NCBI RefSeq assembly: GCF_937941905.1
Contig: NZ_CALDGS010000113.1
Location: forward strand, 1-51,139
Direction: 5' to 3'
From: an uncultured Mycolicibacterium sp.
Lineage (GTDB): Bacteria; Actinomycetota; Actinomycetes; Mycobacteriales; Mycobacteriaceae
DNA: 51,139 nucleotides
The notes beneath the pieces were generated by a model, which saw only the letters and a program-made list of their open reading frames with translations, did not search any database and was not told the DNA's origin. Of this stretch, positions 43,099 to 51,139 are shown one piece after another (position 1 is the first letter of the stretch; each line of letters starts with the position of its first letter). The position numbers and the translations under genes were made by a program.

Positions 43099-44781
43099 AT
43101 GACGGGACAGGAGTACGACGTTGTCGTGGTGGGCAGCGGTGGTGCCGGCATGGTCGCCGCCCTCACCGCTGCTCACCAGGGGCTTTCCACAGTAGTCGTG
43201 GAGAAGGCTCCGCACTACGGAGGTTCCACTGCGCGGTCAGGTGGTGGCGTGTGGATCCCGAACAACGAGGTACTCAAGCGGGCCGGGATCAAGGACACCC
43301 CGGAGGAGGCCCGCCGCTACCTGCACGCCATCGTCGGCGACGTCGTCCCGCCCGAGAAGATCGACATCTATCTCGAACGCGGCCCGGAGATGCTGTCGTT
43401 CGTGCTCAAGCACTCCCCGCTGAAGCTGTGCTGGGTACCGGGCTACTCCGACTACTACCCGGAGGTGCCCGGCGGCAAGGCCATCGGCCGCTCGGTCGAA
43501 CCCAAGCCGTTCGACGCCAAGAAGCTCGGCCCGGACATGGACACGCTCGAGCCGCCGTACGGCAAGGTGCCGATGAACATGGTGGTGATGCAGCAGGACT
43601 ACGTCCGGCTCAACCAGCTCAAGCGCCACCCGCGCGGGGTGCTGCGCAGCCTCAAGGTGGGGATGCGCTCGATGTGGGCCAACGCCACCGGCAAGAACCT
43701 GGTCGGCATGGGCCGGGCGCTCATCGCGCCGCTGCGCATCGCGCTGCGCGAGGCCGGGGTGCCGGTGCTGCTCAACACCGCGATGACCGACCTGTACGTC
43801 GAGGACGGCGCGGTGCGCGGCATCTACGTCCGCGACGCCAACGGCCCGCAGGACGCCGAGCCCCGGCTGATCCGCGCCCGCAAGGGCGTCATCCTCGGCT
43901 CCGGCGGCTTCGAGCACAACGAGCAGATGCGGGTGAAGTACCAGCGGCCGCCGATCACCACCGAGTGGACGGTGGGCGCGAAGGCCAACACCGGTGACGG
44001 CATCCTGGCCGCCGAGAAGCTCGGCGCCGCGCTGGAGATCATGGAGGACGCCTGGTGGGGGCCGACCATCCCGCTGCCCGGCGCGCCGTGGTTCGCCCTG
44101 TCGGAGCGCAACTCGCCCGGCTCGATCATCGTCAACATGGCCGGCAAGCGGTTCATGAACGAGTCGATGCCCTACGTCGAGGCCGTGCACCACATGTACG
44201 GCGGGCAGTACGGCCAGGGCCCCGGCCCGGGCGAGAACATCCCGGCGTGGCTGATCTTCGACCAGCGCTACCGCAACCGCTACCTGTTCGCCGGCCTGCA
44301 GCCCGGCCAGCGTATCCCGAAGAAGTGGCTGGACTCCGGCGTCATCGTCAAGGCCGACACGCTGGCCGGACTGGCCGAGCAGATCGGCGTGCCGCAGCAG
44401 GAGTTCCTGGCCACCGTGGAGCGGTTCAACGGGTTCGCCCGCACCGGGGTGGACGAGGACTTCCACCGCGGCGACTCGGCCTACGACCGCTACTACGGCG
44501 ACCCGACCAACAAGCCCAACCCCAACCTCGGCGAGATCAGCCAGGCGCCGTTCTACGCGGCCAAGATGGTGCCGGGCGACCTGGGCACCAAGGGCGGCAT
44601 CCGCACCGACGTCCACGCCCGCGCGCTGCGCGACGACGGCTCGGTCATCGAGGGCCTGTACGCGGCCGGCAACGTCAGTTCCCCGGTGATGGGTCACACC
44701 TATCCCGGGCCGGGTGGAACAATCGGCCCCGCAATGACATTCGGATATCTGGCAGCTCTGCATATTGCCGGGAAGGTGTGA
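43099..44781 (+). CDS. kstD: 3-ketosteroid delta1-dehydrogenase KstD
   Basis: This 560-residue flavoenzyme corresponds to Rv3537. It introduces the C1-C2 double bond in ring A, which together with 9-alpha-hydroxylation by KshA opens ring B. The FAD fingerprint VVVVGSGGAGMVAALTAA is at residues 8-25, ARSGGGVWIPNN near 50, and the C-terminal FAD/active-site region SSPVMGHTYPGPGGTIGPAM carries the Tyr-Gly pair of the family. The start MTGQEYDVVVVGSGG is placed by homology to the family N-terminus; the frame is open to 43015 but that part would read through the operator. It is followed after 3 bases by hsd4B. Confidence 0.95.
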   Translation: MTGQEYDVVVVGSGGAGMVAALTAAHQGLSTVVVEKAPHYGGSTARSGGGVWIPNNEVLKRAGIKDTPEEARRYLHAIVGDVVPPEKIDIYLERGPEMLSFVLKHSPLKLCWVPGYSDYYPEVPGGKAIGRSVEPKPFDAKKLGPDMDTLEPPYGKVPMNMVVMQQDYVRLNQLKRHPRGVLRSLKVGMRSMWANATGKNLVGMGRALIAPLRIALREAGVPVLLNTAMTDLYVEDGAVRGIYVRDANGPQDAEPRLIRARKGVILGSGGFEHNEQMRVKYQRPPITTEWTVGAKANTGDGILAAEKLGAALEIMEDAWWGPTIPLPGAPWFALSERNSPGSIIVNMAGKRFMNESMPYVEAVHHMYGGQYGQGPGPGENIPAWLIFDQRYRNRYLFAGLQPGQRIPKKWLDSGVIVKADTLAGLAEQIGVPQQEFLATVERFNGFARTGVDEDFHRGDSAYDRYYGDPTNKPNPNLGEISQAPFYAAKMVPGDLGTKGGIRTDVHARALRDDGSVIEGLYAAGNVSSPVMGHTYPGPGGTIGPAMTFGYLAALHIAGKV

Positions 44782-44784
44782 TAC

Positions 44785-45645
44785 ATGCCGATCAATCTCG
44801 ACGAGGCGCTGGGCGCGGAACTCGAACCGGTCGAGTTCTCCTGGACCAGCACCGACGTGCAGCTCTACCACCTCGCGCTGGGCGCGGGGGCGGATCCGGT
44901 GGACCCGCGCGAGCTGCGCTACCTGGTCGACGACACCCCGCAGGTCCTGCCGACCTTCGGCAACGTCGCGGCCAGCTTCCACATGACCGAGCCGCCGAAG
45001 GTGAAGTTCCCCGGCATCGACATCGAGCTGAACAAGGTGCTGCACGCCTCCGAGGCGATCAGCGTGCCCGGGCCGCTGCCGCCGAGCGGATCGGGCCGGG
45101 CGGTGCAGAAGTTCACCGAGATCTGGGACAAGGGCAAGGCCGCGGTGATCTGGTCGGAGACCACCGTCACCGACCCGGACGGCAACCTGCTGTGGACGCA
45201 GAAGCGGTCCATCTACGCCCGCGGCGAGGGCGGCTTCGGCGGCGACCGCGGCCCGTCGACGTCCAACCCGATCCCGGACCGGGCGCCGGACCTCGAGCTC
45301 ACCATGCCCACGCTGCCGCAGCAGGCGCTGCTGTACCGGCTCTGCGGCGACCGCAACCCGCTGCACTCCGATCCGGAGTTCGCCGCGAACATGGGCTTCC
45401 CGCGGCCGATCCTGCACGGGCTGTGCACCTACGGCATCACCTGCAAGAACCTCGTCGACGCGCTGCTCGACGGCGACGTGACCGGGCTGCGCAGCTACGG
45501 GGCCCGGTTCGCCGGCGTGGTGTACCCCGGCGAGACGTTGCGCGCCAACGTCTGGAAGGAGGGCGACGGCTACGTCGGCGTCGTCACCGTGCCCGAACGC
45601 AACAACGAGGTGGTGCTCTCCGGCGTGGAGCTGGTGCCCGCCTAG
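44785..45645 (+). CDS. hsd4B: MaoC-type (double hot-dog) hydratase Hsd4B/ChsH3
   Basis: The protein has 286 residues, the same length as I recall for Rv3538. It has the double hot-dog organisation of type 2 (R)-specific enoyl-CoA hydratases: a degenerate N-terminal domain and a C-terminal domain with the hydratase 2 motif YRLCGDRNPLHSDPEFAANM near 190-210, including the catalytic Asp and His, then PILHGLCTYG. ChsH3 hydrates the 22-ene steroid-CoA with stereochemistry opposite to EchA19. The older name suggests a 17-beta-hydroxysteroid dehydrogenase, but the visible domains support only the hydratase. It follows kstD by 3 bases. Confidence 0.93.
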   Translation: MPINLDEALGAELEPVEFSWTSTDVQLYHLALGAGADPVDPRELRYLVDDTPQVLPTFGNVAASFHMTEPPKVKFPGIDIELNKVLHASEAISVPGPLPPSGSGRAVQKFTEIWDKGKAAVIWSETTVTDPDGNLLWTQKRSIYARGEGGFGGDRGPSTSNPIPDRAPDLELTMPTLPQQALLYRLCGDRNPLHSDPEFAANMGFPRPILHGLCTYGITCKNLVDALLDGDVTGLRSYGARFAGVVYPGETLRANVWKEGDGYVGVVTVPERNNEVVLSGVELVPA

Positions 45646-45671
45646 GTCTCTCCCTTTCTCCCCACCGGGAG

Positions 45672-45711
45672 CGAACGCCCCGCCACCAGGCAGCAGGTGG
45701 CGGGGCGTTCG
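45672..45711. terminator. Bidirectional terminator between hsd4B and ltp2
   Basis: CGAACGCCCCGCCACC (45672-45687) and GGTGGCGGGGCGTTCG (45696-45711) form a perfect 16-bp stem with an 8-nt loop, 26 nt past the hsd4B stop and 15 nt past the ltp2 stop. It separates two convergent operons. There is no clear T-run in the plus direction beyond GTCTTCC. Confidence 0.82.
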
Positions 45712-45726
45712 TCTTCCGAACCGGGG

Positions 45727-46896
45727 CTAGGCGGCGCCGAGGATCAGCCCCGAGGTGGGCACCCCGGTGCCGGCGGTGACCAGCACGTGCTCCACGCCGT
45801 CGACCTGGTTCACCGAGGTGCCGCGCAGCTGGCGCACCGCCTCGGAAATGCCGTTCATGCCGTGGATGTAGGCCTCGCCGAGCTGGCCGCCGTGGGTGTT
45901 GATGGGCAGCCGGCCGCCGATCTCGATGGCCCCGTCGGCGACGAAGTCCTTCGCGTCGCCCTTGTCGCAGAAGCCCAGCTCCTCGAGCTGGATCAGGGTG
46001 AACGGGGTGAAGTGGTCGTAGAGGATCGCGGTCCGGATGTCGTCGGGCCGCAGCCCCGACTGCGCCCACAGCTGCCGGCCGACCAGCCCCATCTCCGGCA
46101 GCCCGTCCAGCTCCGGCCGGTAGTAGCTGGTCATCGTGTACTGGTCGGCACTCGAACCCTGCGCGGCGGCCTCGATCACCGCCGGGCGGTGCTTGAGGTC
46201 GCGGGCCCGCTCCAGCGAGGTCACCACGATGGCCACCGCGCCGTCGGTCTCCTGGCAGCAGTCCAGCAGCCGCAGCGGCTCGGCGATCCAGCGCGAGTTC
46301 TGGTGGTCCTCGATGGTGATCGGCTTGCCGTAGAAGTAGGCGTTCGGGTTGTTGGCGGCGTGCCGGCGGTCGGCCACCGACACCATGCCGAAGTCCCGGC
46401 TGGTCGCCCCGGACAGGTGCATGTAGCGCCGGGCGATCATCGCGACCTGCGCCGCCGGCGTGGACAGCCCGTGCGGGTAGGAGAAGCTGTTGTCCACGCT
46501 GGTGGAGTCGGCCCCGGCGATGAGCCGGGTCTGCACCTGGCCGAACCGCATCCCGGACCGCTCGTTGAACGCCCGGTAGGCCACCACCACGTCGGCCACC
46601 CCGGTGGCCACCGCCATCGCGGCCTGCTGGATGGTCGCGCACGCCGCGCCGCCGCCGTAGTGGATCTTGGAGAAGAACTTCAGCTCCGGGATGCCCACCG
46701 CGCGGGCCACCGCCACCTCGGTGTTGGTGTCCATCGTGAAGGTGGTCAGCCCGTCGACGTCGGCCGGGGTGAGCCCGGCGTCGGCCAGGGCGTCGAGCAC
46801 CGCCTCGGCGGCCAGCCGCAGCTCGCTGCGCCCGGAGTTCTTGGAGAAGTCGGTCGCGCCGATGCCGACGATCGCGGCCTTGCCGGACAACATCAC
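45727..46896 (-). CDS. ltp2: Steroid side-chain aldolase Ltp2
   Basis: This 389-residue thiolase-superfamily protein corresponds to Rv3540c. With the DUF35 domain of ChsH2 it catalyses the final retro-aldol cleavage that releases propionyl-CoA and gives androst-4-ene-3,17-dione-type product. Elements seen are AAIVGIGATDFSKNSGR at the N-terminus, IHYGGGAACATIQQAAMAV near 80, INTHGGQLGEAYIHGMNGIS near 330, which holds the family's catalytic Tyr, and GTGVPTSGLIL at the C-terminus. It overlaps the chsH1 stop by 4 bases, so it is the last gene of the cyp125/fadE28/fadE29/chsH2/chsH1/ltp2 operon. Confidence 0.94.
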   Translation of the reverse strand: MMLSGKAAIVGIGATDFSKNSGRSELRLAAEAVLDALADAGLTPADVDGLTTFTMDTNTEVAVARAVGIPELKFFSKIHYGGGAACATIQQAAMAVATGVADVVVAYRAFNERSGMRFGQVQTRLIAGADSTSVDNSFSYPHGLSTPAAQVAMIARRYMHLSGATSRDFGMVSVADRRHAANNPNAYFYGKPITIEDHQNSRWIAEPLRLLDCCQETDGAVAIVVTSLERARDLKHRPAVIEAAAQGSSADQYTMTSYYRPELDGLPEMGLVGRQLWAQSGLRPDDIRTAILYDHFTPFTLIQLEELGFCDKGDAKDFVADGAIEIGGRLPINTHGGQLGEAYIHGMNGISEAVRQLRGTSVNQVDGVEHVLVTAGTGVPTSGLILGAA

Positions 46897-47294
46897 TGCT
46901 CCCCCAGGGTCAGCGTCGCGGTCGCGACGACGTGGTCACCGAGACTGTTGGAACCCGTCACCTTCACCGTCACCAGGTCGCCGTCGACCTCGGTCACCTC
47001 ACCGCTGAACGTGACGGTGTCGTAGGCGTACCAGGGCACGCCCAGCCGCAGCTTGATCGACCGGATCCGGGCCTTCGGACCGGCCCAGTCGGTGAGGAAC
47101 CGCTGCACCAGACCGGTGTCGGTGAGGATGTTGACGAAGATGTCCTTGGAGCCCTTGGCCTGTGCCTTGTCCCGGTCGTGGTGCACGTCCTGGAAGTCGC
47201 GGGTGGCCAGGGCCGTCGACACGATGAAGGTGGGGTCGGCGTAGAGCTTCAGCTCGGGCAGCTTGGTGCCGACCTCGACAACGGGCGCGCTCAT
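46893..47294 (-). CDS. chsH1: MaoC-like hydratase subunit ChsH1
   Basis: This 133-residue single hot-dog-fold protein corresponds to Rv3541c. ChsH1 and ChsH2 form a heterotetrameric hydratase acting on the 17(20)-unsaturated C22-CoA ester. The hydratase motif with the catalytic Asp and His is FQDVHHDRDKAQAKGSKDIF near residue 34, followed by the FVNILTDTG loop. The ATG (47294) overlaps the chsH2 stop by 4 bases. The longer frame to 48056 lies inside chsH2. Confidence 0.93.
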   Translation of the reverse strand: MSAPVVEVGTKLPELKLYADPTFIVSTALATRDFQDVHHDRDKAQAKGSKDIFVNILTDTGLVQRFLTDWAGPKARIRSIKLRLGVPWYAYDTVTFSGEVTEVDGDLVTVKVTGSNSLGDHVVATATLTLGEQ

Positions 47295-48301
47295 GCATCT
47301 CCTCGACGGGGTTCCCAGGCGTACAGCGTCCAGGCCGGCCCGGCCTCGGTCTCCGGCAGGTCGATGTAGATCGCCTGCACCGGCATGCCGATGTGCACCT
47401 CGGCGGGGTCGACGTTGCGGAGCTCGCCGAGCATCCGCACGCCCTCCTCGAGCTCGACCAGCGCGATGACGAACGGCAGGGTGCGGCCCGGCACCTGCGG
47501 GGCGTGGTGCACCACGAAGCTGAACACCGTGCCGCGCCCGGAGGACACCACGTAGTCGACCGGGGCCTGTTTGTCCTGCCACACCGCCGGCACCGGCGGG
47601 TGCTGCAGCCGGCCGTCCGGCAGCCGCTGGATGCGCAGTTCGTGCGCGTTGACGCCGTCCCAGAAGAACTGGGTGTCGCGGGAGGCGGCCGGCCGCATCA
47701 GCCTGGCCGGGTCGAGGTCCTCCGGCACCGCCGGCTTGGGCTTCTCGCGCGGCTTGAACTTCATGATGCGCCAGTTCATCTCGGCGACGGTCTCGTCGCC
47801 GTCGGCACCGGGGACGGTCCAGGTGATGAGCTGGTTGATGAAGTAGCCCTCGCCCAGCGCGGTCTGCTTGGGCCCGACGACGTCGGTGAGCTCGGCGTGG
47901 ATGGTGACCTCCTCGCCGGGCCGCAGGTAGCGGTGGTAGGTCTGCTCGCAGTTGGTGGCGACCACCCCCACGTACCCGGCGTCGTCGAAGAGCTGCATGA
48001 TCCTCGACAGCGGGTCGTCGACCGGGCGGCCCTCGCCGAGCCCGCCCATGGTCCACACCTGGATCATCGCCGGCGGCGCCACGACGCCGTCGTGCCCGGC
48101 GTCGCGGGCGGCCTGCTCGTCGACGTAGATCGGGTTCCGGTCGCCGATCGCGTCCACCCAGTGGTGGATCATGGGCAGGTTCACCGGATCCCGGCCGGTG
48201 CGCGGTTTGCTCCTGCCGTCGGCCAGGATCGCGTCGATGCCCTTGCGCAGTTCCTCGGGGGTCATCGTGGCACTCGTCGTGTCACTCGTCGTGGTACTCA
48301 T
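47291..48301 (-). CDS. chsH2: Hydratase/DUF35 fusion subunit ChsH2
   Basis: This 336-residue two-domain protein corresponds to Rv3542c. The N-terminal MaoC-like hot-dog domain (residues about 25-190) includes HHWVDAIGDRNPIYVDEQAA. The C-terminal DUF35 domain (about 220-336) has LRIQRLPDGRLQHPPVPAVW and an OB-fold ending in YAWEPRRGDA. The DUF35 part binds Ltp2. In the usual zinc-ribbon place there is no CxxC pair (HPPVPAVWQ). The chosen ATG overlaps the fadE29 stop as ATGA; an internal ATG at 48265 would give a protein closer to the M. tuberculosis length (311 residues as I recall), because the first residues MSTTTSDTTSAT are low complexity. Confidence 0.92.
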   Translation of the reverse strand: MSTTTSDTTSATMTPEELRKGIDAILADGRSKPRTGRDPVNLPMIHHWVDAIGDRNPIYVDEQAARDAGHDGVVAPPAMIQVWTMGGLGEGRPVDDPLSRIMQLFDDAGYVGVVATNCEQTYHRYLRPGEEVTIHAELTDVVGPKQTALGEGYFINQLITWTVPGADGDETVAEMNWRIMKFKPREKPKPAVPEDLDPARLMRPAASRDTQFFWDGVNAHELRIQRLPDGRLQHPPVPAVWQDKQAPVDYVVSSGRGTVFSFVVHHAPQVPGRTLPFVIALVELEEGVRMLGELRNVDPAEVHIGMPVQAIYIDLPETEAGPAWTLYAWEPRRGDA

Positions 48302-49461
48302 CGCGGCACCCTCGGAACCTTCAGCCCGTACGCAGCGATCATCTCCCGCATCACCTCGTTGACTCCGCCGCCGAACGTGATCACCAGGTTGCGCTTGGTC
48401 TGCTTGTCCAGCCAGACCAGCAGCTCGGCGGTCTCCGGGTCGGCCGGATTGCCGTAGCCGCCGACGATCTCCTCGGCCAGCCGGCCCACCCGCTGGATCT
48501 GTTCGGTGGAGAACACCTTGGTGGCGGCCGCGTCGGCGACGTCGATGGTCTCGCCCGCCGCGGCGACCTGCCAGTTCAGCAGCTCGTTGATCCGCCACAC
48601 CGACCGGATCTCGGCCAACGCCCGACGCACGTTGGGGTGCTCGATCGGCGCCACCCCGTCGCTGCCCGGCTTGACCGCCCAGGCGTGCACCTTGTCGTAG
48701 ATGCCCGCGACCCGGCCGTACGGGCCGAGCATCACCCGCTCGTGGTTGAGCTGGGTGGTGATCAGCTTCCAGCCGCCGTTCTCCTCACCGACGAGCATGT
48801 TCGCCGGCACCCGCACATCGTTGTAGTAGGTGGCGTTGGTGTGGTGCGCGCCGTCGGACAGGATGATCGGCGTCCACGAGTAGCCGGGATCCTTGGTGTC
48901 CACGATCAGGATCGAGATGCCCTTGTGCTTGGGCGCATTCGGGTCGGTGCGGGCGGCCAGCCAGATGTAGTCGGCGTCGTGGGCACCGGTGGTGAAGATC
49001 TTCTGGCCGTTGACGATGTAGTGGTCGCCGTCGCGGACCGCGGTGGTGCGCAGCGACGCCAGGTCGGTGCCGGCGTCCGGCTCGGTGTAGCCGATCGCGA
49101 AGTGCACCTCGCCGGCCAGGATCGCCGGCAGGAACTTCTTCTTCTGCTCCTCGGTGCCGTACTGCTGCAGGGTGGGGCCCACCGTCTGCAGCGTCACCGC
49201 CGGCAACGGGACGTCGGCGCGCGCCGCCTCGTTGACGAAGATGCTCTGCTCGACCGGGCCGTACCCCAGCCCGCCGTACTCCTTGGGCCAGCCCACCCCG
49301 AGCTTGCCGTCGGCACCCATCCGCCGGATCACCGCGCGGTAGGCCGCGTTGTGCCGGTCGGTCTCCATCGCGGCCCGTTCCTCGGGGGTGATGAGCGTGG
49401 AGAAGTACTCCCGCAGTTCGGCCTGCAGCTTGCGCTGCTCCGGGGTCAGTTCGATGAACAT
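48298..49461 (-). CDS. fadE29: Acyl-CoA dehydrogenase FadE29 (ChsE2)
   Basis: The protein has 387 residues, the same as I recall for Rv3543c. FadE28-FadE29 (ChsE1-ChsE2) is an alpha2beta2 enzyme dehydrogenating the three-carbon C22-CoA side chain. It carries GVGWPKEYGGLGYGPVEQSI, the FAD-contacting IGYTEPDAGTDLASLRTTAV near residue 128 and the C-terminal FGGGVNEVMREMIA motif. It pairs with FadE28 as FadE26 pairs with FadE27. The ATG overlaps the end of fadE28 by 16 bases. Confidence 0.95.
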   Translation of the reverse strand: MFIELTPEQRKLQAELREYFSTLITPEERAAMETDRHNAAYRAVIRRMGADGKLGVGWPKEYGGLGYGPVEQSIFVNEAARADVPLPAVTLQTVGPTLQQYGTEEQKKKFLPAILAGEVHFAIGYTEPDAGTDLASLRTTAVRDGDHYIVNGQKIFTTGAHDADYIWLAARTDPNAPKHKGISILIVDTKDPGYSWTPIILSDGAHHTNATYYNDVRVPANMLVGEENGGWKLITTQLNHERVMLGPYGRVAGIYDKVHAWAVKPGSDGVAPIEHPNVRRALAEIRSVWRINELLNWQVAAAGETIDVADAAATKVFSTEQIQRVGRLAEEIVGGYGNPADPETAELLVWLDKQTKRNLVITFGGGVNEVMREMIAAYGLKVPRVPR

Positions 49462-50465
49462 TGCGCTCCCACGAGTTCGAGCCGGTGCGACGGGCCGCCC
49501 AGCAACCGCGACAGGTCCTTGATCGTCGAGTAGTAGCGGTCCATCGGGTAGGTGATGTCCATACCCATACCGCCGTGCAGGTGGTGACAGGTGCGCATGG
49601 CCGGCGGGGCCTGCGAGGTCAGCCAGAAGCCGAGGATGTCGAGGTCCTCGTCGGCGTCGAGCCCCTCCGAAAGCTTCCACACCACCGCGGTGGACACCAG
49701 GTCCAGCGTCCGCGACGCGATGTAGACCTCCGACAACTGCGCGGCCACGGTCTGGAACGTCGACAGCGGCTTGCCGAACTGCTCGCGGGTGGCGACGTAG
49801 TCGGCGGTCAGCCGCAGCGCCCCGGCCACCAGCCCGGCGGCGTAGGCGCCGATGGCGGCCAGCGCGAGCTGGTTGACCCGCCGTGCGGTCGCGCCGGCGA
49901 GCACGTCCTGCTCGGGCACCGCGACGTCGGTGAAGGTCACCGCGTACTCGTCGGTGTGGTTGGCGGTCGGGGTCTTGGTGACGCTCACCCCGGCCGCCGA
50001 GCGCGGCACCACGACCACCGCGGTATCGGCGGTGACCAGGATCCACTCGGCCTGGTCGGCGTAGCCCACACCGATCTTGGTGCCGTTGAGCTTCCCGCCG
50101 GCGAACGTGGTGGCCGGCCGGTCCGGCAGCGCGGCCCGCGGCTCGTTGAGCGCGGCGGTCAGCAGCGCGCCCTTGGCCACGCCGGCCAGGTAGCGGTCCT
50201 GCTGCTCGTCGGTCGCCAGCTCCAGCAGCGGCACCAGACCCAGGCCCAGGGTGGCCAGGGCGGGGCCGACGGTACCGCGCCGGCCGATCTCGGTCAGCGC
50301 GGTCGACACCTCGAGCAGCCCGACGCCGTCACCGCCGAGCCGGTCGGGCACACCGAGCGCGGCAACGCCACCGGAAACCAGTGCATCCCAGCTGTTCTCG
50401 CGCTCCAGCACCGATCCGACCACGTCGGCGACGGCCTGCTGCTCCGGTGTGGGACTGAAATCCAC
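49446..50465 (-). CDS. fadE28: Acyl-CoA dehydrogenase FadE28 (ChsE1), partner subunit
   Basis: The GTG at 50465 gives 339 residues (VDFSPTPEQQAVADVVGSVL), equal to the length I recall for Rv3544c, with AGGAGG 6 bases upstream. An upstream GTG at 50480 would place that ribosome site inside the gene. The protein has the shortened N-terminus and the C-terminal segment HHLHGGMGMDITYPMDRYYS typical of the partner subunit. It works only with FadE29. It is 93 bases downstream of cyp125 with a strong hairpin in the gap. Confidence 0.94.
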   Translation of the reverse strand: MDFSPTPEQQAVADVVGSVLERENSWDALVSGGVAALGVPDRLGGDGVGLLEVSTALTEIGRRGTVGPALATLGLGLVPLLELATDEQQDRYLAGVAKGALLTAALNEPRAALPDRPATTFAGGKLNGTKIGVGYADQAEWILVTADTAVVVVPRSAAGVSVTKTPTANHTDEYAVTFTDVAVPEQDVLAGATARRVNQLALAAIGAYAAGLVAGALRLTADYVATREQFGKPLSTFQTVAAQLSEVYIASRTLDLVSTAVVWKLSEGLDADEDLDILGFWLTSQAPPAMRTCHHLHGGMGMDITYPMDRYYSTIKDLSRLLGGPSHRLELVGAQCSSN

Positions 50466-50491
50466 CCGAATCCTCCTCACTGCATGTCCGC

Positions 50492-50520
50492 GCCCGGCGC
50501 GACACAGCGTCGCGCCGGGC
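50492..50520. other. Strong intercistronic hairpin between cyp125 and fadE28
   Basis: GCCCGGCGCGAC (50492-50503) and GTCGCGCCGGGC (50509-50520) form a perfect 12-bp, almost all G-C stem with an ACAGC loop. It lies 38 nt past the cyp125 stop and 26 nt before the fadE28 start. There is no T-run. It could be a partial terminator or mRNA-processing site lowering or stabilising one part of the operon. Confidence 0.75.
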
Positions 50521-50558
50521 GGCGGGTTCGGCTCCGCGTCGGGGGAGCTATCCGATCG

Positions 50559-51139
50559 TCAGTGCGCCACCGGGCATTTGCCGGTGTAGTCCACCTGCCA
50601 GTGCTTGATGCCGTTGAGCCAGCCCGACTTTAGCCGCTCCGGCTCGCCGACCGGCTTGAGATCGGGCAGATGGTCGGCGATCGCGTTGAACATCAGGTTG
50701 ATGCTCAGCTTGGCCAGGTTGGCGCCGATGCAGTAGTGCGCACCGGTGCCGCCGAAGCCGACGTGCGGGTTCGGGTTGCGCAGGATGTTGAAGGTGTACG
50801 GATCCTCGAACACCTCCTCGTCGAAGTTGGCCGAGCGGTAGGACATCACCACGCGCTCGCCCTTCTTGATCTTCACCCCGCCCAGCTCGACGTCCTCCAG
50901 GGCGGTGCGCTGGAAGGCCGACACCGGGGTGGCCCAGCGCACGATCTCGTCGGCGGCGGTCTCCGGGCGCTCCCGCTTGTAGAGCTCCCACTGATCGGGG
51001 TACTGGGTGAAGGCGATCATGCCGTGGGTGATCGAGTTGCGGGTGGTCTCGTTGCCGGCCACCGCGAGCATGACCACGAAGAAGCCGAACTCGTCCTCGG
51101 AGAGCTTCTCGCCGTCGATGTCGGCGTGCACCAGCTTGC
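50559..51139 (-). CDS. cyp125: Cytochrome P450 CYP125 (3' part, truncated by window edge)
   Basis: Only the C-terminal 193 or so residues are in the window; the frame runs open through 51139, so the gene continues to the right. The I-helix motif AGNETTRNS, the K-helix DEIVRW, RSANFDEEVFEDP, and the heme-Cys motif FGGTGAHYCIGANLAKLS are all present. CYP125 (Rv3545c) oxidises C26 of cholesterol/cholestenone to the carboxylic acid, starting side-chain breakdown. With CYP142 in the same window, both terminal-oxidation P450s are retained. It is the first in-window gene of the minus-strand operon ending in ltp2. Confidence 0.93.
   Translation of the reverse strand, partial: KLVHADIDGEKLSEDEFGFFVVMLAVAGNETTRNSITHGMIAFTQYPDQWELYKRERPETAADEIVRWATPVSAFQRTALEDVELGGVKIKKGERVVMSYRSANFDEEVFEDPYTFNILRNPNPHVGFGGTGAHYCIGANLAKLSINLMFNAIADHLPDLKPVGEPERLKSGWLNGIKHWQVDYTGKCPVAH

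Noticed and set aside
41290..43215. Long minus-strand frame joining HsaF to upstream residues
   Set aside because: The upstream part is out of frame with hsaG and hsaE and overlaps both; the GTGA overlap at 41286-41289 defines hsaF.
50466..50480. Upstream start for FadE28
   Set aside because: The strong AGGAGG would then be inside the gene; the GTG at 50465 is correctly spaced and gives the family length.

Overview
ORGANISM. This is high-G+C actinobacterial DNA, and its gene content and order point to a mycobacterium, probably an environmental or rapid-growing species (Mycolicibacterium-like). The window reads almost gene for gene like the cholesterol catabolism region of M. tuberculosis from mam4B (Rv3492c) at the left edge to cyp125 (Rv3545c) at the right edge. 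No PE or PPE gene is present, although M. tuberculosis carries several in this interval. The species cannot be named from the sequence alone. LAYOUT. (1) 1-115: three tandem short palindromes downstream of the mce4 operon. (2) 116-10512, minus strand: complete mce4 sterol importer operon, yrbE4A-yrbE4B-mce4A-B-C-D-E-F-mam4A-mam4B, nearly all junctions overlapping or a few bases apart. It is preceded by a sigma-70-like promoter with a KstR operator between its -35 and -10 boxes. (3) 10790-15930: hsd4A and fdxD diverge from fadE26-fadE27-fadD17, which begin sterol side-chain beta-oxidation. (4) 16024-19962: an extended SDR, a complete cytochrome aa3 oxidase subunit I gene (ctaD) and a nitronate-monooxygenase-like gene; this block is not in the M. 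tuberculosis cluster as I know it. (5) 19962-29587: fadD19 and echA19, cyp142, an acetoacetate-decarboxylase-like gene, an F420-type oxidoreductase, and the DUF35/ltp4/ltp3 set. (6) 29712-34478: kshA and its partner gene, then a sulfotransferase, an SDR and an Rv3531c-like gene. (7) 34558-39935: an accessory interval with an IclR regulator, a RecQ-type helicase fused to a phosphoribosyltransferase domain, a small membrane-anchored protein, and a PGRS-like GGNGG-repeat protein that carries a predicted Tat signal instead of a PE domain. (8) 40234-51139: hsaF-hsaG-hsaE, kstD and hsd4B/chsH3, then ltp2-chsH1-chsH2-fadE29-fadE28 and the 3' part of cyp125. HOW IT WORKS TOGETHER. Mce4 imports sterols. 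CYP125 and CYP142 oxidise the terminal side-chain carbon. FadD19 and FadD17 make the CoA thioesters. FadE26/27, EchA19, ChsH3 and Hsd4A run the early beta-oxidation steps; Ltp3/Ltp4 with a DUF35 protein probably handle C24-branched sterols; FadE28/29, ChsH1/H2 and Ltp2 remove the last three carbons. KstD and KshA open ring B. HsaE-G finish the small 2-hydroxydienoate fragment. REGULATION. Nine sites match or nearly match the KstR consensus TnnAACnnGTTnnA, all in intergenic control regions. Several lie within about 10 nt of a start codon, which suggests leaderless or near-leaderless transcripts whose promoter core is the operator. MOST WORTH CHECKING. The accessory interval at 34.5-40 kb (Tat-PGRS protein, RecQ-PRTase, IclR), the ctaD/SDR/NMO block, and the tandem palindromes at the left edge.
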